Of a stretch of DNA of 15,655 nt, positions 1-7,714 are shown piece by piece; position 1 is the stretch's first letter, and every line of letters starts with the position of its first letter. The stretch is taken from the NCBI GenBank assembly GCA_041390825.1, contig JAWKPF010000056.1, forward strand, positions 1-15,655, read 5' to 3'. The position numbers and the translations under genes were made by a program. Under the pieces are notes generated by a model. It saw nothing but the letters and a program-made list of their open reading frames with translations. It did not search any database and was not told where the DNA came from. Source of the DNA: Thermomicrobiales bacterium. Its GTDB lineage: Bacteria > Chloroflexota > Chloroflexia > Thermomicrobiales > UBA6265.

Positions 1-402
1 GAGGAGCTCGGGATACTGCCTGGGTCCTATGATGTGCCGGATTCGATACGGCTGTTGTGCGGCAGGACACCGCCAGTGTGTGTTGTTGCTGACAGGTGGA
101 TCGGCGGTGAGAACGCTCGGGATCCGGATGGGCAGTCTGTGGACGGGAGCTACGAAACGACGGCCACGACGACTGCGATAACGAGGATCGCAAGCATCAG
201 GGCATTTGGATGAAGAAACGAGCGCATGCAGTTGGTTCCGGTCGCGATGGCGGCGGGCACGGGTTTCCCGCCATGGTCTACTTTGCCAGATGAGGATGAA
301 GATCTGGTTACGAGATGATTGTGTTTCCGGGGAGATTGCCGAAATCGGCCTGAACACTGGGTCAGCTGGGCAGCTTCCGGCGGACGGATCGAGGAAGAAT
401 GC
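1..402. other. Leading spacer, no confident gene
   Basis: I see no supported gene here. Plus-strand frame 1 is open from the window edge to a TGA at 211-213, so the end of a gene could enter from the left. However, a second frame is open almost as long and the translation matches nothing I know. On the minus strand, 150-227 would encode a 25-residue hydrophobic peptide (one possible membrane helix, ending VVVAVVS) with only a weak GGA-type ribosome site. Around 246-275 an imperfect GC-rich hairpin (GGCGGG pairing with CCCGCC) is visible. The promoter of the amidase unit should lie here, but no convincing -35/-10 pair is seen. Confidence 0.4.
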
Positions 403-636
403 ATGCGCCAGGATGTAGATCGTTTGGAGACCGAAGGAATTCCAATGGATGTCGCCGCGCGGCTGGAGATGGTCCAACAGCGCATCGAGCACCCGCTCAC
501 TGAAGAGCAGACGGAGCAGGTGCGCAACCGGATTGCTCGTTCGATCGCGCTTGGCGTTGCATTGCGCGGCTATCCATTGAGCAATGCCGACGAGCCGGAA
601 ATCGCGTTCGATCCATTCGCCGGAGGTGAGCGATGA
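403..636 (+). CDS. Small GatC/AtzG-like amidase partner protein
   Basis: A 77-residue soluble, helical, charged protein. The start at 403 is chosen because GAGGAAG sits 5 nt upstream; the longer reading from 319 has no ribosome site. The central and C-terminal part (LTEEQ near residue 36, then RIARSIALGVALRGYPLSNA, then DEPEIAFDPF) resembles GatC and the small AtzG-type (DUF4089) proteins. In those families a short subunit with two helices and an extended 'DEP..F.P' tail wraps around an amidase-signature enzyme. The stop overlaps the amidase start as ATGA, so the two are almost certainly translationally coupled and made in equal amounts. The likely job is to stabilise or complete the amidase active site. 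Seen: length, coupling and motif. Inferred: complex formation. It is too divergent to name as true GatC, and GatB is absent from the window. Confidence 0.7.
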   Translation: MRQDVDRLETEGIPMDVAARLEMVQQRIEHPLTEEQTEQVRNRIARSIALGVALRGYPLSNADEPEIAFDPFAGGER

Positions 637-1994
637 GCGATGCGCTGGCGTTTGCCACCATCGGCGAGCTGGGTGCGGCCATCCGGAGCGGTTCGGTGAC
701 GCCGACCGAGCTGGCGATGTATTTCCTGGAACGGCTCGACACGGTTGGCCGAAACCTGAACGCGGTGGCAACACTCACGCCCGAGCGAGCGCTGGCCGCG
801 GCGCGCAAGGCGGAGGACGAGCTGACCGCCGGGGTCGATCGGGGACCGTTGCACGGGATTCCCTATGGCGCGAAGGATCTCCTGGCCACCGTTGACTACC
901 CGACCAGTTGGGGCGCGGCGCCGATGCGCGACCAGCAGTTCGACCGCGATGCCGAGGTGATCCGCTTGCTGGACGAAGCGGGCGCGGTGCTCTGCGCCAA
1001 GTTGTCCATGGTCGAAATCGCGGGTGGGTTCGGTTACGAGCAACCGGATGCGGCTTTCAACGGACCGGGCAAGTGCGCCTGGGGAGCGGATTCGTGGGCG
1101 GGGGGATCGTCCAGCGGATCCGGGTCGGCCGTGGCGGCTGGATGTATGCCGTTCGCCATCGGCACCGAGACCTGGGGCTCGATTCTCTGTCCCTCGTCGT
1201 TCAACGGCCTGACGGGTCTGCGTCCGACGTACGGAACGGTCAGTCGATCCGGCGCCATGGCGCTTTCCTGGACGATGGACAAGATCGGGCCGATGTGCCA
1301 CACGGCGGTCGATTGCGAGCTGGTGCTGAACGCGATTGCCGAACGGGTCGAATGGACCGAAATGGAACGGGCGCGCCCACCCTTCAGATTGGGGGTGCTG
1401 GCGGGATCGGCGGACGAGGCGCAGCCCGAGGTGGCCACCAATTTCGCCGCTGCGCTCGATGTGCTCTCCGATTTCGCAGTGCTGGAAGAGGTTTCGCTGC
1501 CGGCCGATATCCCCTGGGATGCGGCTGCGAGTGTGATCGTGATGGCGGAAGCGGCGTCGGCATTCGAGGAGTTCATCGTCTCAGGCGAGAGTCAGGGGCT
1601 GTCCGCGCCGGAGGACCGCGCCGGTTTGCATCACGCATTGGCGTTGCCAGCAACGGACTATCTGCGGGCGCTGCGCATTCGTCGGAAGGCAATGCGCTTG
1701 CTGGACGAGCTCCTCTCCGGCTATGACGCGATTGTGGCGCCAACGATGCCGTATGTGGCGATTCCACTGCGCGACCGGTTCGACACCTGGTTTGGCAAAG
1801 AGCGGGGGCCGTCACTCGGCGCGGCGGGGAATCTTTGCGGCGTTCCGTCCATCTCGGTGATGAACGGCCTGGGCGAACGCGGACTCCCGACCGGGCTGGA
1901 GTTCATGGCGCGTGCTGGACAGGAAGGGACGTTGTTGGAGATCGCGGGACGGTATCAGTCGGCTACCGATTGGCATCGTCGGCAGCCGGAGTGA
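633..1994 (+). CDS. Amidase-signature family hydrolase
   Basis: A 453-residue enzyme of the amidase signature family (GatA, AtzE and allophanate hydrolase relatives), which hydrolyses C-N amide bonds through a Lys-cisSer-Ser triad. All three residues are visible: Lys81 in GIPYGAKDL, Ser159 in GGSSSGSG and the nucleophile Ser183 in GTETWGSILCPSS. The 24-residue Ser-Ser spacing matches the family (for example FAAH Ser217/Ser241). Trp181 replaces the usual Gly in the 'GGSI' motif. Length is normal for the family, with no signal peptide, so it is probably cytoplasmic. It overlaps the upstream GatC/AtzG-like ORF by four bases; GGAGGTGAG ahead of the ATG (621-629) gives a ribosome site. Paired with an AtzG-like partner and without gatB nearby, it is more likely a catabolic or biosynthetic amidase (biuret, carbamoyl or aliphatic amide type) than the tRNA amidotransferase. 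The substrate cannot be read from sequence. Confidence 0.93.
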   Translation: MSDALAFATIGELGAAIRSGSVTPTELAMYFLERLDTVGRNLNAVATLTPERALAAARKAEDELTAGVDRGPLHGIPYGAKDLLATVDYPTSWGAAPMRDQQFDRDAEVIRLLDEAGAVLCAKLSMVEIAGGFGYEQPDAAFNGPGKCAWGADSWAGGSSSGSGSAVAAGCMPFAIGTETWGSILCPSSFNGLTGLRPTYGTVSRSGAMALSWTMDKIGPMCHTAVDCELVLNAIAERVEWTEMERARPPFRLGVLAGSADEAQPEVATNFAAALDVLSDFAVLEEVSLPADIPWDAAASVIVMAEAASAFEEFIVSGESQGLSAPEDRAGLHHALALPATDYLRALRIRRKAMRLLDELLSGYDAIVAPTMPYVAIPLRDRFDTWFGKERGPSLGAAGNLCGVPSISVMNGLGERGLPTGLEFMARAGQEGTLLEIAGRYQSATDWHRRQPE

Positions 1995-2000
1995 CCGGGG

Positions 2001-2078
2001 TGGGTCCTGAGTCCGGGGTCCTGGGCCCTGAGACGCGGCGGAGTCTGGCCCTGGATGTGGGACTGGGTGCTGAGACGC
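2001..2078. repeat. Low-complexity CCTGAG/GGGTCC-rich spacer segment
   Basis: Just after the amidase stop the sequence repeats short words such as GGGTCCTGAG, CCGGGGTCCTGGG, CCCTGAGACGC and GGTGCTGAGACGC. A similar word set (TGAGCCCTGGG, GTCCGGAGT, CAGAGCCCTGGG) occurs at 12788-12822 after another gene end. It is non-coding and degenerate, and may be a small intergenic repeat family. Confidence 0.4.
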
Positions 2079-2109
2079 GATGGTGTCTCCTGCGGTGATG
2101 GCGTCCTTC

Positions 2110-2164
2110 CGTAGCTGCGGATCTCCGTGCCTGCCGAGTTTCTCTCTGGAAGACCGCAGCTACG
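2110..2164. repeat. 11-bp inverted repeat between convergent genes
   Basis: CGTAGCTGCGG at 2110-2120 and its exact complement CCGCAGCTACG at 2154-2164 are separated by 33 nt. The element sits between the end of the amidase gene (+) and the end of the SH3b gene (-). It could act as a bidirectional terminator or be a REP-like repeat. No clear T-tract follows on either strand. Confidence 0.5.
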
Positions 2165-2172
2165 TGGCCTGG

Positions 2173-2197
2173 AAAACGGCGTAGCGCTCCGTGAGCG
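2173..2197 (-). terminator. Weak terminator candidate after the SH3b gene
   Basis: Reading on the minus strand just past the stop at 2205, CGCTC-ACG-GAGCG folds into a 5-bp stem (2185-2197), and a TTTT run (2173-2176 on the plus strand as AAAA) follows about 8 nt later. The stem is short and the gap is long, so this is tentative. Confidence 0.3.
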
Positions 2198-2204
2198 AGC
2201 CGGA

Positions 2205-4823
2205 CTACACCGGTTCGTAGGTGCGTGCCAGGAAGGCGCCGGAGATCCAGCCGGAACCGACGCCGTTGATGATGACCGGGTACCAATCGGTTCCGTTGAC
2301 CCGTCTCGGGGTGCCCGTGATGTTGACCGCGGTGCCTTCGAGAATGGTGGCGATGCGCCGGTAGCTCGTGCCGGGTCCCGAGCGCAAGTTCACGTTGGCG
2401 GTGGTGTAGCGGATGGTGACGCCGGCGACGGTGGGGGTCGATGTGCGGGTGGGTGACGCCGAAACGGTCACCCGTTGCAAGTACGGCCCGGCGATGTACC
2501 CTGCGGGATATCCGCTGATCGAAATTGGATAGAAGGTCATCCCGCCGCTGACCACGCCTGGGCCGGTGATGACGCCAGTCGTCTTGCTCGGGACGACGCG
2601 CAGAATCGAGGACGAGGCGTTTGGGCCGGAACGGAGATTGACCCGAGCCGTGGTGCGGACAGATTCGCCGGTGGCGAAGCCGCCGGGCGCGAGGGTCGGC
2701 GTGCGCGTGGCGGTGCGCGTTGCGGTTGCGTTGCCCGGTGTTCGGGTGACGGTTGCCGGGACTGGCGTGCGTGTCGGAGTGGCCGTCGAGACCGGCGCCA
2801 GATAGTTGCCGGCGATCCATCCGGAGCCGAGCGAGGTCGTCACCGGAACCCAGATCAGGTTCCCGGCGCTTGCCGATGATCCGGTAACGGTCACGATCGA
2901 GCCGCTGGCAACGACTCCGAGACTGGGTGAGGACGTGCCGGGTCCGGTGCGCACATTGACGCGCGCGGTGGTTCGAAGTGTCGTTCCGACTGGATAGCTA
3001 CCTGGGCCAAGCGTGGGTGTGCTCGAGTTGGTGGCGGACGGGAAGGCAGTCCGGGTAGCCGTCGAGCTTGCCGAGGAGGTGGGCGACACGGTGGCAGAGG
3101 GGGTCGACGTTGCCACTGTCGTGGACGTGGCTGTGGCAGTCGGAGACGCGGTTGCGGTGTGCGTTGCTGGCCAGGTGGGGCTTGGGGTGGAGGTGCGTGT
3201 GGCCGAAGCAGTGCTCGAGGGTGTCCACGTGGCAGTTGCCGTAGCAACCGCCTGCTCGACGAGCGCGAAATCCCCGAACGACGAGATGTAGCCGCAGCGG
3301 GTGCCCTGGTCGGGGAGGAGCGAGTCGAACACCTGACCCGAGAGCAACGTCCAGCTTGCGCCGTTGCGCTGCAAGAGCACGACACTCAGAGGATTGGCGT
3401 AGGACGCGGTTTCGAAGACGACACATAGCCGTTTGTTGCCTGCTTGCACGACCGTGCTGCTGACGGCGAAGAACCATGCGCTGTTCGCGGCATAGGCGGC
3501 AGGCAGCATGGGCACATCGCCACTGGAGAGTACGGAGCCCGTGGTCGTGCCCGAGGTTGGGATCTGCCCAAAGGTGACGTAGACGTTCGGCAGCGCGTAC
3601 TGAATTGGGTTGGGTGCGATGGTGGCCGATGGTGTTGAGCTCGGCGTGCTGGTTGTTGTGGTGGTGCCGGTCGAGGTCGACGTTGCGCTTGGCGAACTGG
3701 TCGCCGTCGGAGTCTCCGGCGGTGTGCCGGTTTCCGTGGGGATGAATGTTGTCGCGGATGCCGTGGCCGAAGGCGGGTGCGTTTCGGTGGCTGTCGAGGT
3801 GGGCGGAGTAGCGGTCTGAGTCGCGGAGGCGGTTGGTGTTGCGCTCGCCGGGATCGTTGTCGGTGTTGAAGAGACTGTTGGAGTTGCACTCGCCGGGATC
3901 GGAGTCGACGACGCGGAGGCGGTTGGCGTTGCGCTCGGCGGAATCGAAGTCGGTGAAGCGGTGTCTGTTGGTGTTGCACTTGGCGGAATCGTTGTCGGTG
4001 TAGAGGAGGCGGTTGGTGTGGCGCTTGGCGGAACTGGAGTCGACGAAGCGGTGGCCGTGTCGGTCGGAGGGATCGAGGTGGCTGTCGAACTGGCCGTCGC
4101 AGTCTCTGTCGGCGGGATGGCAGTTGCCGTCGAAGTAACCGTTGCCGTTTCGGTGGGTGGAATCGCGGTGGATGTGGCGGAAGCGGTGGCCGTCTCGGTT
4201 GGGGGAACGATGGTGAAGGTTGGGGAGGCGGTTGGCGTCACTGTTGGGGGGACATCGGTCGCCGTGGATGATGGAGCGGCGCCTGGTTCGGCCACAGCGA
4301 AGACGCCGAAGCTGCTGGTGTATCCGCAGACGGTCGATCCTTCCCGTACCGCAGTCATCACGGCCCATGCCGCACCGTCGTAGCGAAACAGGTCGACTGC
4401 TGCGGGATTCGAGAACGCGCCGGCCTCGAAGATGATGCAGAGGTAGAAGCTGCCGTCCTGCACCGCCGATGTTTCGATCGTGATGACCTTGGCGTTGTCT
4501 GTCCGATAGCCTGCGGCGTCGAAGCTGCTGCCGCCGTCGATGACCGTCGTGTTACCGCCAGTGAGAATTCGGTAGTAGCTGAAGTAGACGTCGGAGCGCG
4601 GGAAGATCGGGACGCCTGTGAAGTCGCCCGCCGGGGTATTGCCGGCAGCGGTTGTCGCTGTCGGATCGTCGGACTGGGGAGCGACCGGAGGGTCCGGATC
4701 GGGTTCGGTTTCGACCGCGACGGGCGAACCGTCCTGGGCATTGACGGGAGAGAACACAACGGCAGGCGCCGCCGACAACAGCAACGCAAACGTGAGCAGC
4801 ACGGACATGAGGCGACGGACCAC
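2205..4823 (-). CDS. Secreted protein: duplicated two-Cys domain, Thr/Pro linkers, three SH3b domains
   Basis: An 872-residue exported protein. The GTG at 4823 is preferred because GCGAGG lies 7 nt upstream and it gives a clean signal peptide (basic VVRRLMS, then a hydrophobic stretch, cleavage near VNAQ about residue 30). An in-frame reading from 4862 only adds a charged tail. Order: signal peptide; domain A about 72-181; Thr/Pro/Ser linker about 185-405 with 15-residue repeats; domain B about 409-524; second linker; SH3b domains about 609-678, 715-785 and 800-867, each with the V(N)(V/L)R(T/S)GP core. Domains A and B are diverged copies sharing LC(I/V)(I/V)FE, an (S/A)NP turn, a W and CGY(T/I)SSFG; their two cysteines could form a disulfide. 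They resemble beta-sandwich modules of bacterial secreted proteins with 'VTF..V...GTTT' starts. SH3b domains commonly bind wall or surface glycans. There is no anchor, so it is secreted or held non-covalently. Confidence 0.85.
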   Translation of the reverse strand: MVRRLMSVLLTFALLLSAAPAVVFSPVNAQDGSPVAVETEPDPDPPVAPQSDDPTATTAAGNTPAGDFTGVPIFPRSDVYFSYYRILTGGNTTVIDGGSSFDAAGYRTDNAKVITIETSAVQDGSFYLCIIFEAGAFSNPAAVDLFRYDGAAWAVMTAVREGSTVCGYTSSFGVFAVAEPGAAPSSTATDVPPTVTPTASPTFTIVPPTETATASATSTAIPPTETATVTSTATAIPPTETATASSTATSIPPTDTATASSTPVPPSATPTASSTPTTIPPSATPTDTASPTSIPPSATPTASASSTPIPASATPTVSSTPTTIPASATPTASATQTATPPTSTATETHPPSATASATTFIPTETGTPPETPTATSSPSATSTSTGTTTTTSTPSSTPSATIAPNPIQYALPNVYVTFGQIPTSGTTTGSVLSSGDVPMLPAAYAANSAWFFAVSSTVVQAGNKRLCVVFETASYANPLSVVLLQRNGASWTLLSGQVFDSLLPDQGTRCGYISSFGDFALVEQAVATATATWTPSSTASATRTSTPSPTWPATHTATASPTATATSTTVATSTPSATVSPTSSASSTATRTAFPSATNSSTPTLGPGSYPVGTTLRTTARVNVRTGPGTSSPSLGVVASGSIVTVTGSSASAGNLIWVPVTTSLGSGWIAGNYLAPVSTATPTRTPVPATVTRTPGNATATRTATRTPTLAPGGFATGESVRTTARVNLRSGPNASSSILRVVPSKTTGVITGPGVVSGGMTFYPISISGYPAGYIAGPYLQRVTVSASPTRTSTPTVAGVTIRYTTANVNLRSGPGTSYRRIATILEGTAVNITGTPRRVNGTDWYPVIINGVGSGWISGAFLARTYEPV
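3810..4250 (-). repeat. 45-bp tandem coding repeat (15-residue Thr/Pro unit)
   Basis: Inside the linker of the SH3b protein, repeat starts (GCGCT/GCACT followed by CGCCGG or GGCGG) fall exactly 45 bp apart at 3841, 3886, 3931, 3976 and 4021. Diverged units continue to about 4250, one of them shortened to 39 bp. Each unit encodes roughly IPP(T/S)(E/D)TATASSTAT. The coding-strand bias makes the opposite strand open as Val/Gly-rich false ORFs. Slippage between units would change linker length in frame. Confidence 0.8.
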
Positions 4824-5136
4824 GGGACGACCTCGCTTCGTTCGATGATGCCAGCGGAGCACGCGGGTGGACTCCGCCCCTTTGAGTTGTTTGGCGCGCT
4901 GGCGGAGCGGGTGTTGGAAGGCAATGCCAGATGCCGACGTGTGAATGACGCTGGCATCGTATCAGGAAACGATCAGGATGTGGAGTGCTTTTCCGGAATC
5001 CGCGATCGACCGATCAGGAGATCAGCATAGCCAATGGTTTGCCTCGCATGCGTGGCAAGCCGATCGCATGTCCTGATGCTGAATGTCAGGCCAGGGGGTG
5101 TCCAGTCCAGTCGCCCGGTAACGACAATCGTCGAAG
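4824..5136. other. Spacer with hairpin 5036-5061
   Basis: About 310 bp lie between two minus-strand genes, and no ORF is supported. GGTTTGCC (5036-5043) pairs with GGCAAGCC (5054-5061), one pair being a G-T wobble; the 10-nt loop itself contains the palindrome CGCATGCG. The promoter of the SH3b gene should be here, but I cannot point to a convincing one. Confidence 0.45.
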
Positions 5137-5144
5137 TTACCCGG
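5115..5144 (-). terminator. Hairpin overlapping the DUF2298 stop codon
   Basis: CGAC-AATC-GTCG (5122-5133) forms an inner stem, flanked by GGTAA/TTACC (5117-5121 with 5137-5141) with a 3-nt bulge and closed by CC/GG. The TAA of the DUF2298 gene (5137-5139) lies in the outer arm. There is no T-tract, so it may protect the 3' end or stall ribosomes rather than terminate. Confidence 0.35.
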
Positions 5145-7428
5145 TCGAAGCGACACGTCGATAGATGACCGTGTCGCCGCTGGTGAAGACCGGCTCCCAG
5201 GTGGGACCGGGGAAGTCTGGGCCAGCAGCTGAGGGGTAGGGGCCGGCGAGGTCGCAGCCGGGAGCGCCGTTGCGCTCATAACCGCCAACGTAGAGCAGGG
5301 TCGCGTCGTATTGGTCGACGAGCGGGCTGGCGGGATCGGCGTAAATGGCCGCGACATCGCCTTGTCGGACGCCGATCTGGCCCAGCAACTCTGGTTGTCC
5401 GGCGCGCCATTGGCTTTCATGACCGCCCCAACCGATGATGGTCGGGACGCCGGTCATGGCGGCGACTCCGGAGGTGGGGATGCCGCCATTGACCTGATAG
5501 GAGCAGCCGGGCGCCTCGATGATGACATCGTCGTCCAGCGCGTTGTCGTAGAGCCACTGCATCGCCGCCAGATCGTCGGGGTTCAAGTTCGCCATGAAGG
5601 CGGCGCTGTTGAGCCCCCTGAATTCGCGGGGACCGAATTCGCGTGTCCACTGCTGCGTGGCGATGATGGGATAGGCCACGGCCACCAACAGCCCAGCCAC
5701 GGCGGCCACCCCAAGCGCCACGCGCAAGGCCGGGAACGGACGCAATTCGATGAACAGGGTCACGACTGCGATCGCTCCGGCGATTCCGAGCATCGTCCAG
5801 ACCTGGTAGTAGACCTTGAACAGCGTGTTGAAGCGGCCGTCGAAAGCGTCCTGCACGTAGAAGACCTCGGTCAACAGGATCAGCCCAAAGGCACAGGCGT
5901 AGAGTCCCTCTGGAATGACGTCGCGCAGCGTGCCATCGCGGCGGGCACGTTCGACGAGCCACAGGCTGACGGCCAATGGCGCTCCGGCAAGCGTGAGCAC
6001 CGGCATGGGAATCGCCACGGAGACCAGCAGGATCAGGACCGCTGCCGCGATGACCCACCGGCGAACTTCTGGCCGTCCCTGGCCAGAAAAGCGTTGCCAG
6101 AACCGCAAACCAAGAAAGAGGAGCGCGATGAACCAGAAGAGCCCGAAGACGGTCAGGAACTCACCAGCGGAGGTGCGCTCATGTTCGTAGAACGCGACCG
6201 TGGTGAGCAACCGCGGCACGACCGGGAGGTCCTGCAGCCATGACGGGAGCTGACTGGTATCTCCCCCGGCGAAGGAGACGAACCGCACGGTGAACGGGAG
6301 CCACGCCCCCAGGGAGGCGATCGTCACGACGGCAACTTTCGCCAACGAGCGCCGGTTCCATCCGCCGGTGATGGCGATGGCGAGGACCAGGAGCACGAGA
6401 TAGGTCGGGAAATCGAGACTGTTCAACGGATAAAGCGCGCCGACCAGCATGCCGGCAACCACCAGCTTGCCCCAACCGGCACGGTCTGGCCGATCGGGTG
6501 TGCCGGTGAGCATGGCTGAGATTGCGGGAACGATGGCGAGGATGGTGAAGGGGAGCGCCATCACGTGCGGGTGGAAGTCGCCCAGAAGGAAGCTGAACCA
6601 GGGGAACTCGTTGATCGTTTCGGTAAACGCCTGGCCTTCGTCGACGACGACGCGGCTCGATGCCCAGCCGACGGTGCCCCACCAGCCCTGGTTCCAGGTG
6701 GCGCTGGGCGACTGCACGAACTCGATCGCGGCGCGCATGTTTCCGGCGACGACCACGAAGAACCCGCCGAGGACCGCGGCTGCCCAGGCCGCGCGAGGGG
6801 ACATGCCCCGGCGGACGACGTTGTAGGCTGCGCCACCAGCCGCCACCAACGACATGGAAACGGTGGTGATGAGGGCGAGGTTGTAGCCGACCCAGGTGGT
6901 GATCCCGGTGATGCGGCTGAGGGTGCCGTAGATGAGATAGCCGAGGTAGTAGTAGTTGATGGTTTCACCGGACATCCAGGCGTCGTTCGGAGGAATGACG
7001 TCGGTGCGGTAGCTCGAGGTCATGAACATCATGTCCATCGGCTTTTCGGTGTAGGCGAGCTGGGGCGTGAACCCGCGCAAGAGCGCGTAGGCCGCAAAGG
7101 TGAGCAGCGAGATCCCTTCCACGATCAGCAGGGTGCGGATCCAGTCGCGTTCGATCCACTGGCGTTTCCAGGCGTAGCCCCAGCAGATCGCCGCCCCGAT
7201 AGCGAGCGTGATCCAGATGCCCCATGAGGTGAAGGGGAGCTCGACCGAGCCGGAGAGAAACCAGGTGGGCCAGAGGACGAAGAGGAGCGCTGCCGGCCGT
7301 GCGACCGAAGCGCCCTTGTCGGACAGGCCACCGAGCAGCCAGCGCACCGCAGGCGCGAATCCCCAGGTGATCAGCACCAGCGCGATGTACCAGCGAACCG
7401 TTTCGCCGAACCAGCCCGAATAATCCAC
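5137..7428 (-). CDS. DUF2298 (Chlor_Arch_YYY) polytopic membrane protein
   Basis: A 763-residue integral membrane protein starting at a GTG (7426-7428) with GGGGGTG just upstream. It has many hydrophobic helices (for example about 14-32, 46-60 and 70-86) and the hallmark motifs of the DUF2298 family: TEKPMDMMF at 127-135, WMSGETINYYYLGYLIYG at 151-168 (the 'YYY' motif), a later FNTLFKVYYQVW, and the soluble C-terminal part with VIIEAPGCSY, GWGGHESQWR and YVGGYER. The family is typical of Chloroflexi and some archaea and resembles GT-C glycosyltransferases in having many helices plus conserved acidic/aromatic loops. A role in transferring sugars from lipid carriers at the membrane is a common suggestion but unproven. 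It stands alone here: no glycosyltransferase partner lies on either side, and spacers of about 310 and 500 bp flank it. Family assignment is confident; function is not. Confidence 0.93.
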   Translation of the reverse strand: MDYSGWFGETVRWYIALVLITWGFAPAVRWLLGGLSDKGASVARPAALLFVLWPTWFLSGSVELPFTSWGIWITLAIGAAICWGYAWKRQWIERDWIRTLLIVEGISLLTFAAYALLRGFTPQLAYTEKPMDMMFMTSSYRTDVIPPNDAWMSGETINYYYLGYLIYGTLSRITGITTWVGYNLALITTVSMSLVAAGGAAYNVVRRGMSPRAAWAAAVLGGFFVVVAGNMRAAIEFVQSPSATWNQGWWGTVGWASSRVVVDEGQAFTETINEFPWFSFLLGDFHPHVMALPFTILAIVPAISAMLTGTPDRPDRAGWGKLVVAGMLVGALYPLNSLDFPTYLVLLVLAIAITGGWNRRSLAKVAVVTIASLGAWLPFTVRFVSFAGGDTSQLPSWLQDLPVVPRLLTTVAFYEHERTSAGEFLTVFGLFWFIALLFLGLRFWQRFSGQGRPEVRRWVIAAAVLILLVSVAIPMPVLTLAGAPLAVSLWLVERARRDGTLRDVIPEGLYACAFGLILLTEVFYVQDAFDGRFNTLFKVYYQVWTMLGIAGAIAVVTLFIELRPFPALRVALGVAAVAGLLVAVAYPIIATQQWTREFGPREFRGLNSAAFMANLNPDDLAAMQWLYDNALDDDVIIEAPGCSYQVNGGIPTSGVAAMTGVPTIIGWGGHESQWRAGQPELLGQIGVRQGDVAAIYADPASPLVDQYDATLLYVGGYERNGAPGCDLAGPYPSAAGPDFPGPTWEPVFTSGDTVIYRRVASTG

Positions 7429-7510
7429 GTCACCCCCGCCATATCCCAGTCAGAGTCGGTGAATGCTACCGCGACAGGGTCCTGGCTCGTCGTTCTGTGT
7501 TTTCACCCGC

Positions 7511-7594
7511 GTCATTCCGGGCGCGCAAACCGTCATCCCGAGCGTGGAAGCCGTCATCCCGAGCGTGGAAATCGTCATTCCGAGCTTGTCGAGG
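7511..7594 (+). repeat. Four 21-bp tandem units of GTCATYCCG type
   Basis: GTCATTCCGG at 7511, GTCATCCCGAGCGTGGAA at 7532 and again at 7553, and GTCATTCCGAGC at 7574 start exactly 21 bp apart. The last copy is also the left end of the first 132-bp unit. This suggests tandem amplification of the tip of the REP-like element. Confidence 0.75.
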
Positions 7595-7705
7595 AATCTC
7601 TTGTTGCGCTGAAACCTGCTCTCCGAGAGGGAGTCATGTGACCGGGGAACAAGAGATCCCCTTCGGCTGCGCTCAGGGCAGGCTCTCCACTTCAGTCGGG
7701 ATGAC
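7574..7705. repeat. REP/MITE-like unit A, 132 bp
   Basis: Begins GTCATTCCGAGCTTGTCGAG and ends TCGGGATGAC, the inverted form of its start. An inner pair, GGAATCTCTTGTT near the left and AACAAGAGATCCCC near 7648-7661, is also inverted, so the whole unit can fold back on itself. The right part carries the TTCGGCTGCGCTC word typical of widespread 'GTCATTCCGAGC...AGGAATCT' bacterial repeats. It encodes nothing, though its minus strand translates to the familiar repeat peptide KRFLDKLGMT. Confidence 0.85.
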
Positions 7706-7714
7706 GGAGAAATC

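Noticed and set aside
150..227. 25-residue hydrophobic peptide on the minus strand
   Set aside because: Could be a membrane micropeptide, but the ribosome site is weak, no promoter is seen, and chance hydrophobic frames of this size are frequent.
570..1301. Minus-strand frame of 243 codons opposite the amidase
   Set aside because: Arg/His/Pro-rich shadow of a gene whose catalytic motifs are clear on the plus strand.
3961..4383. Plus-strand Val/Gly-rich frame (140 codons)
   Set aside because: Mirror image of the Thr/Pro repeat of the secreted protein; periodic only because the repeat is.
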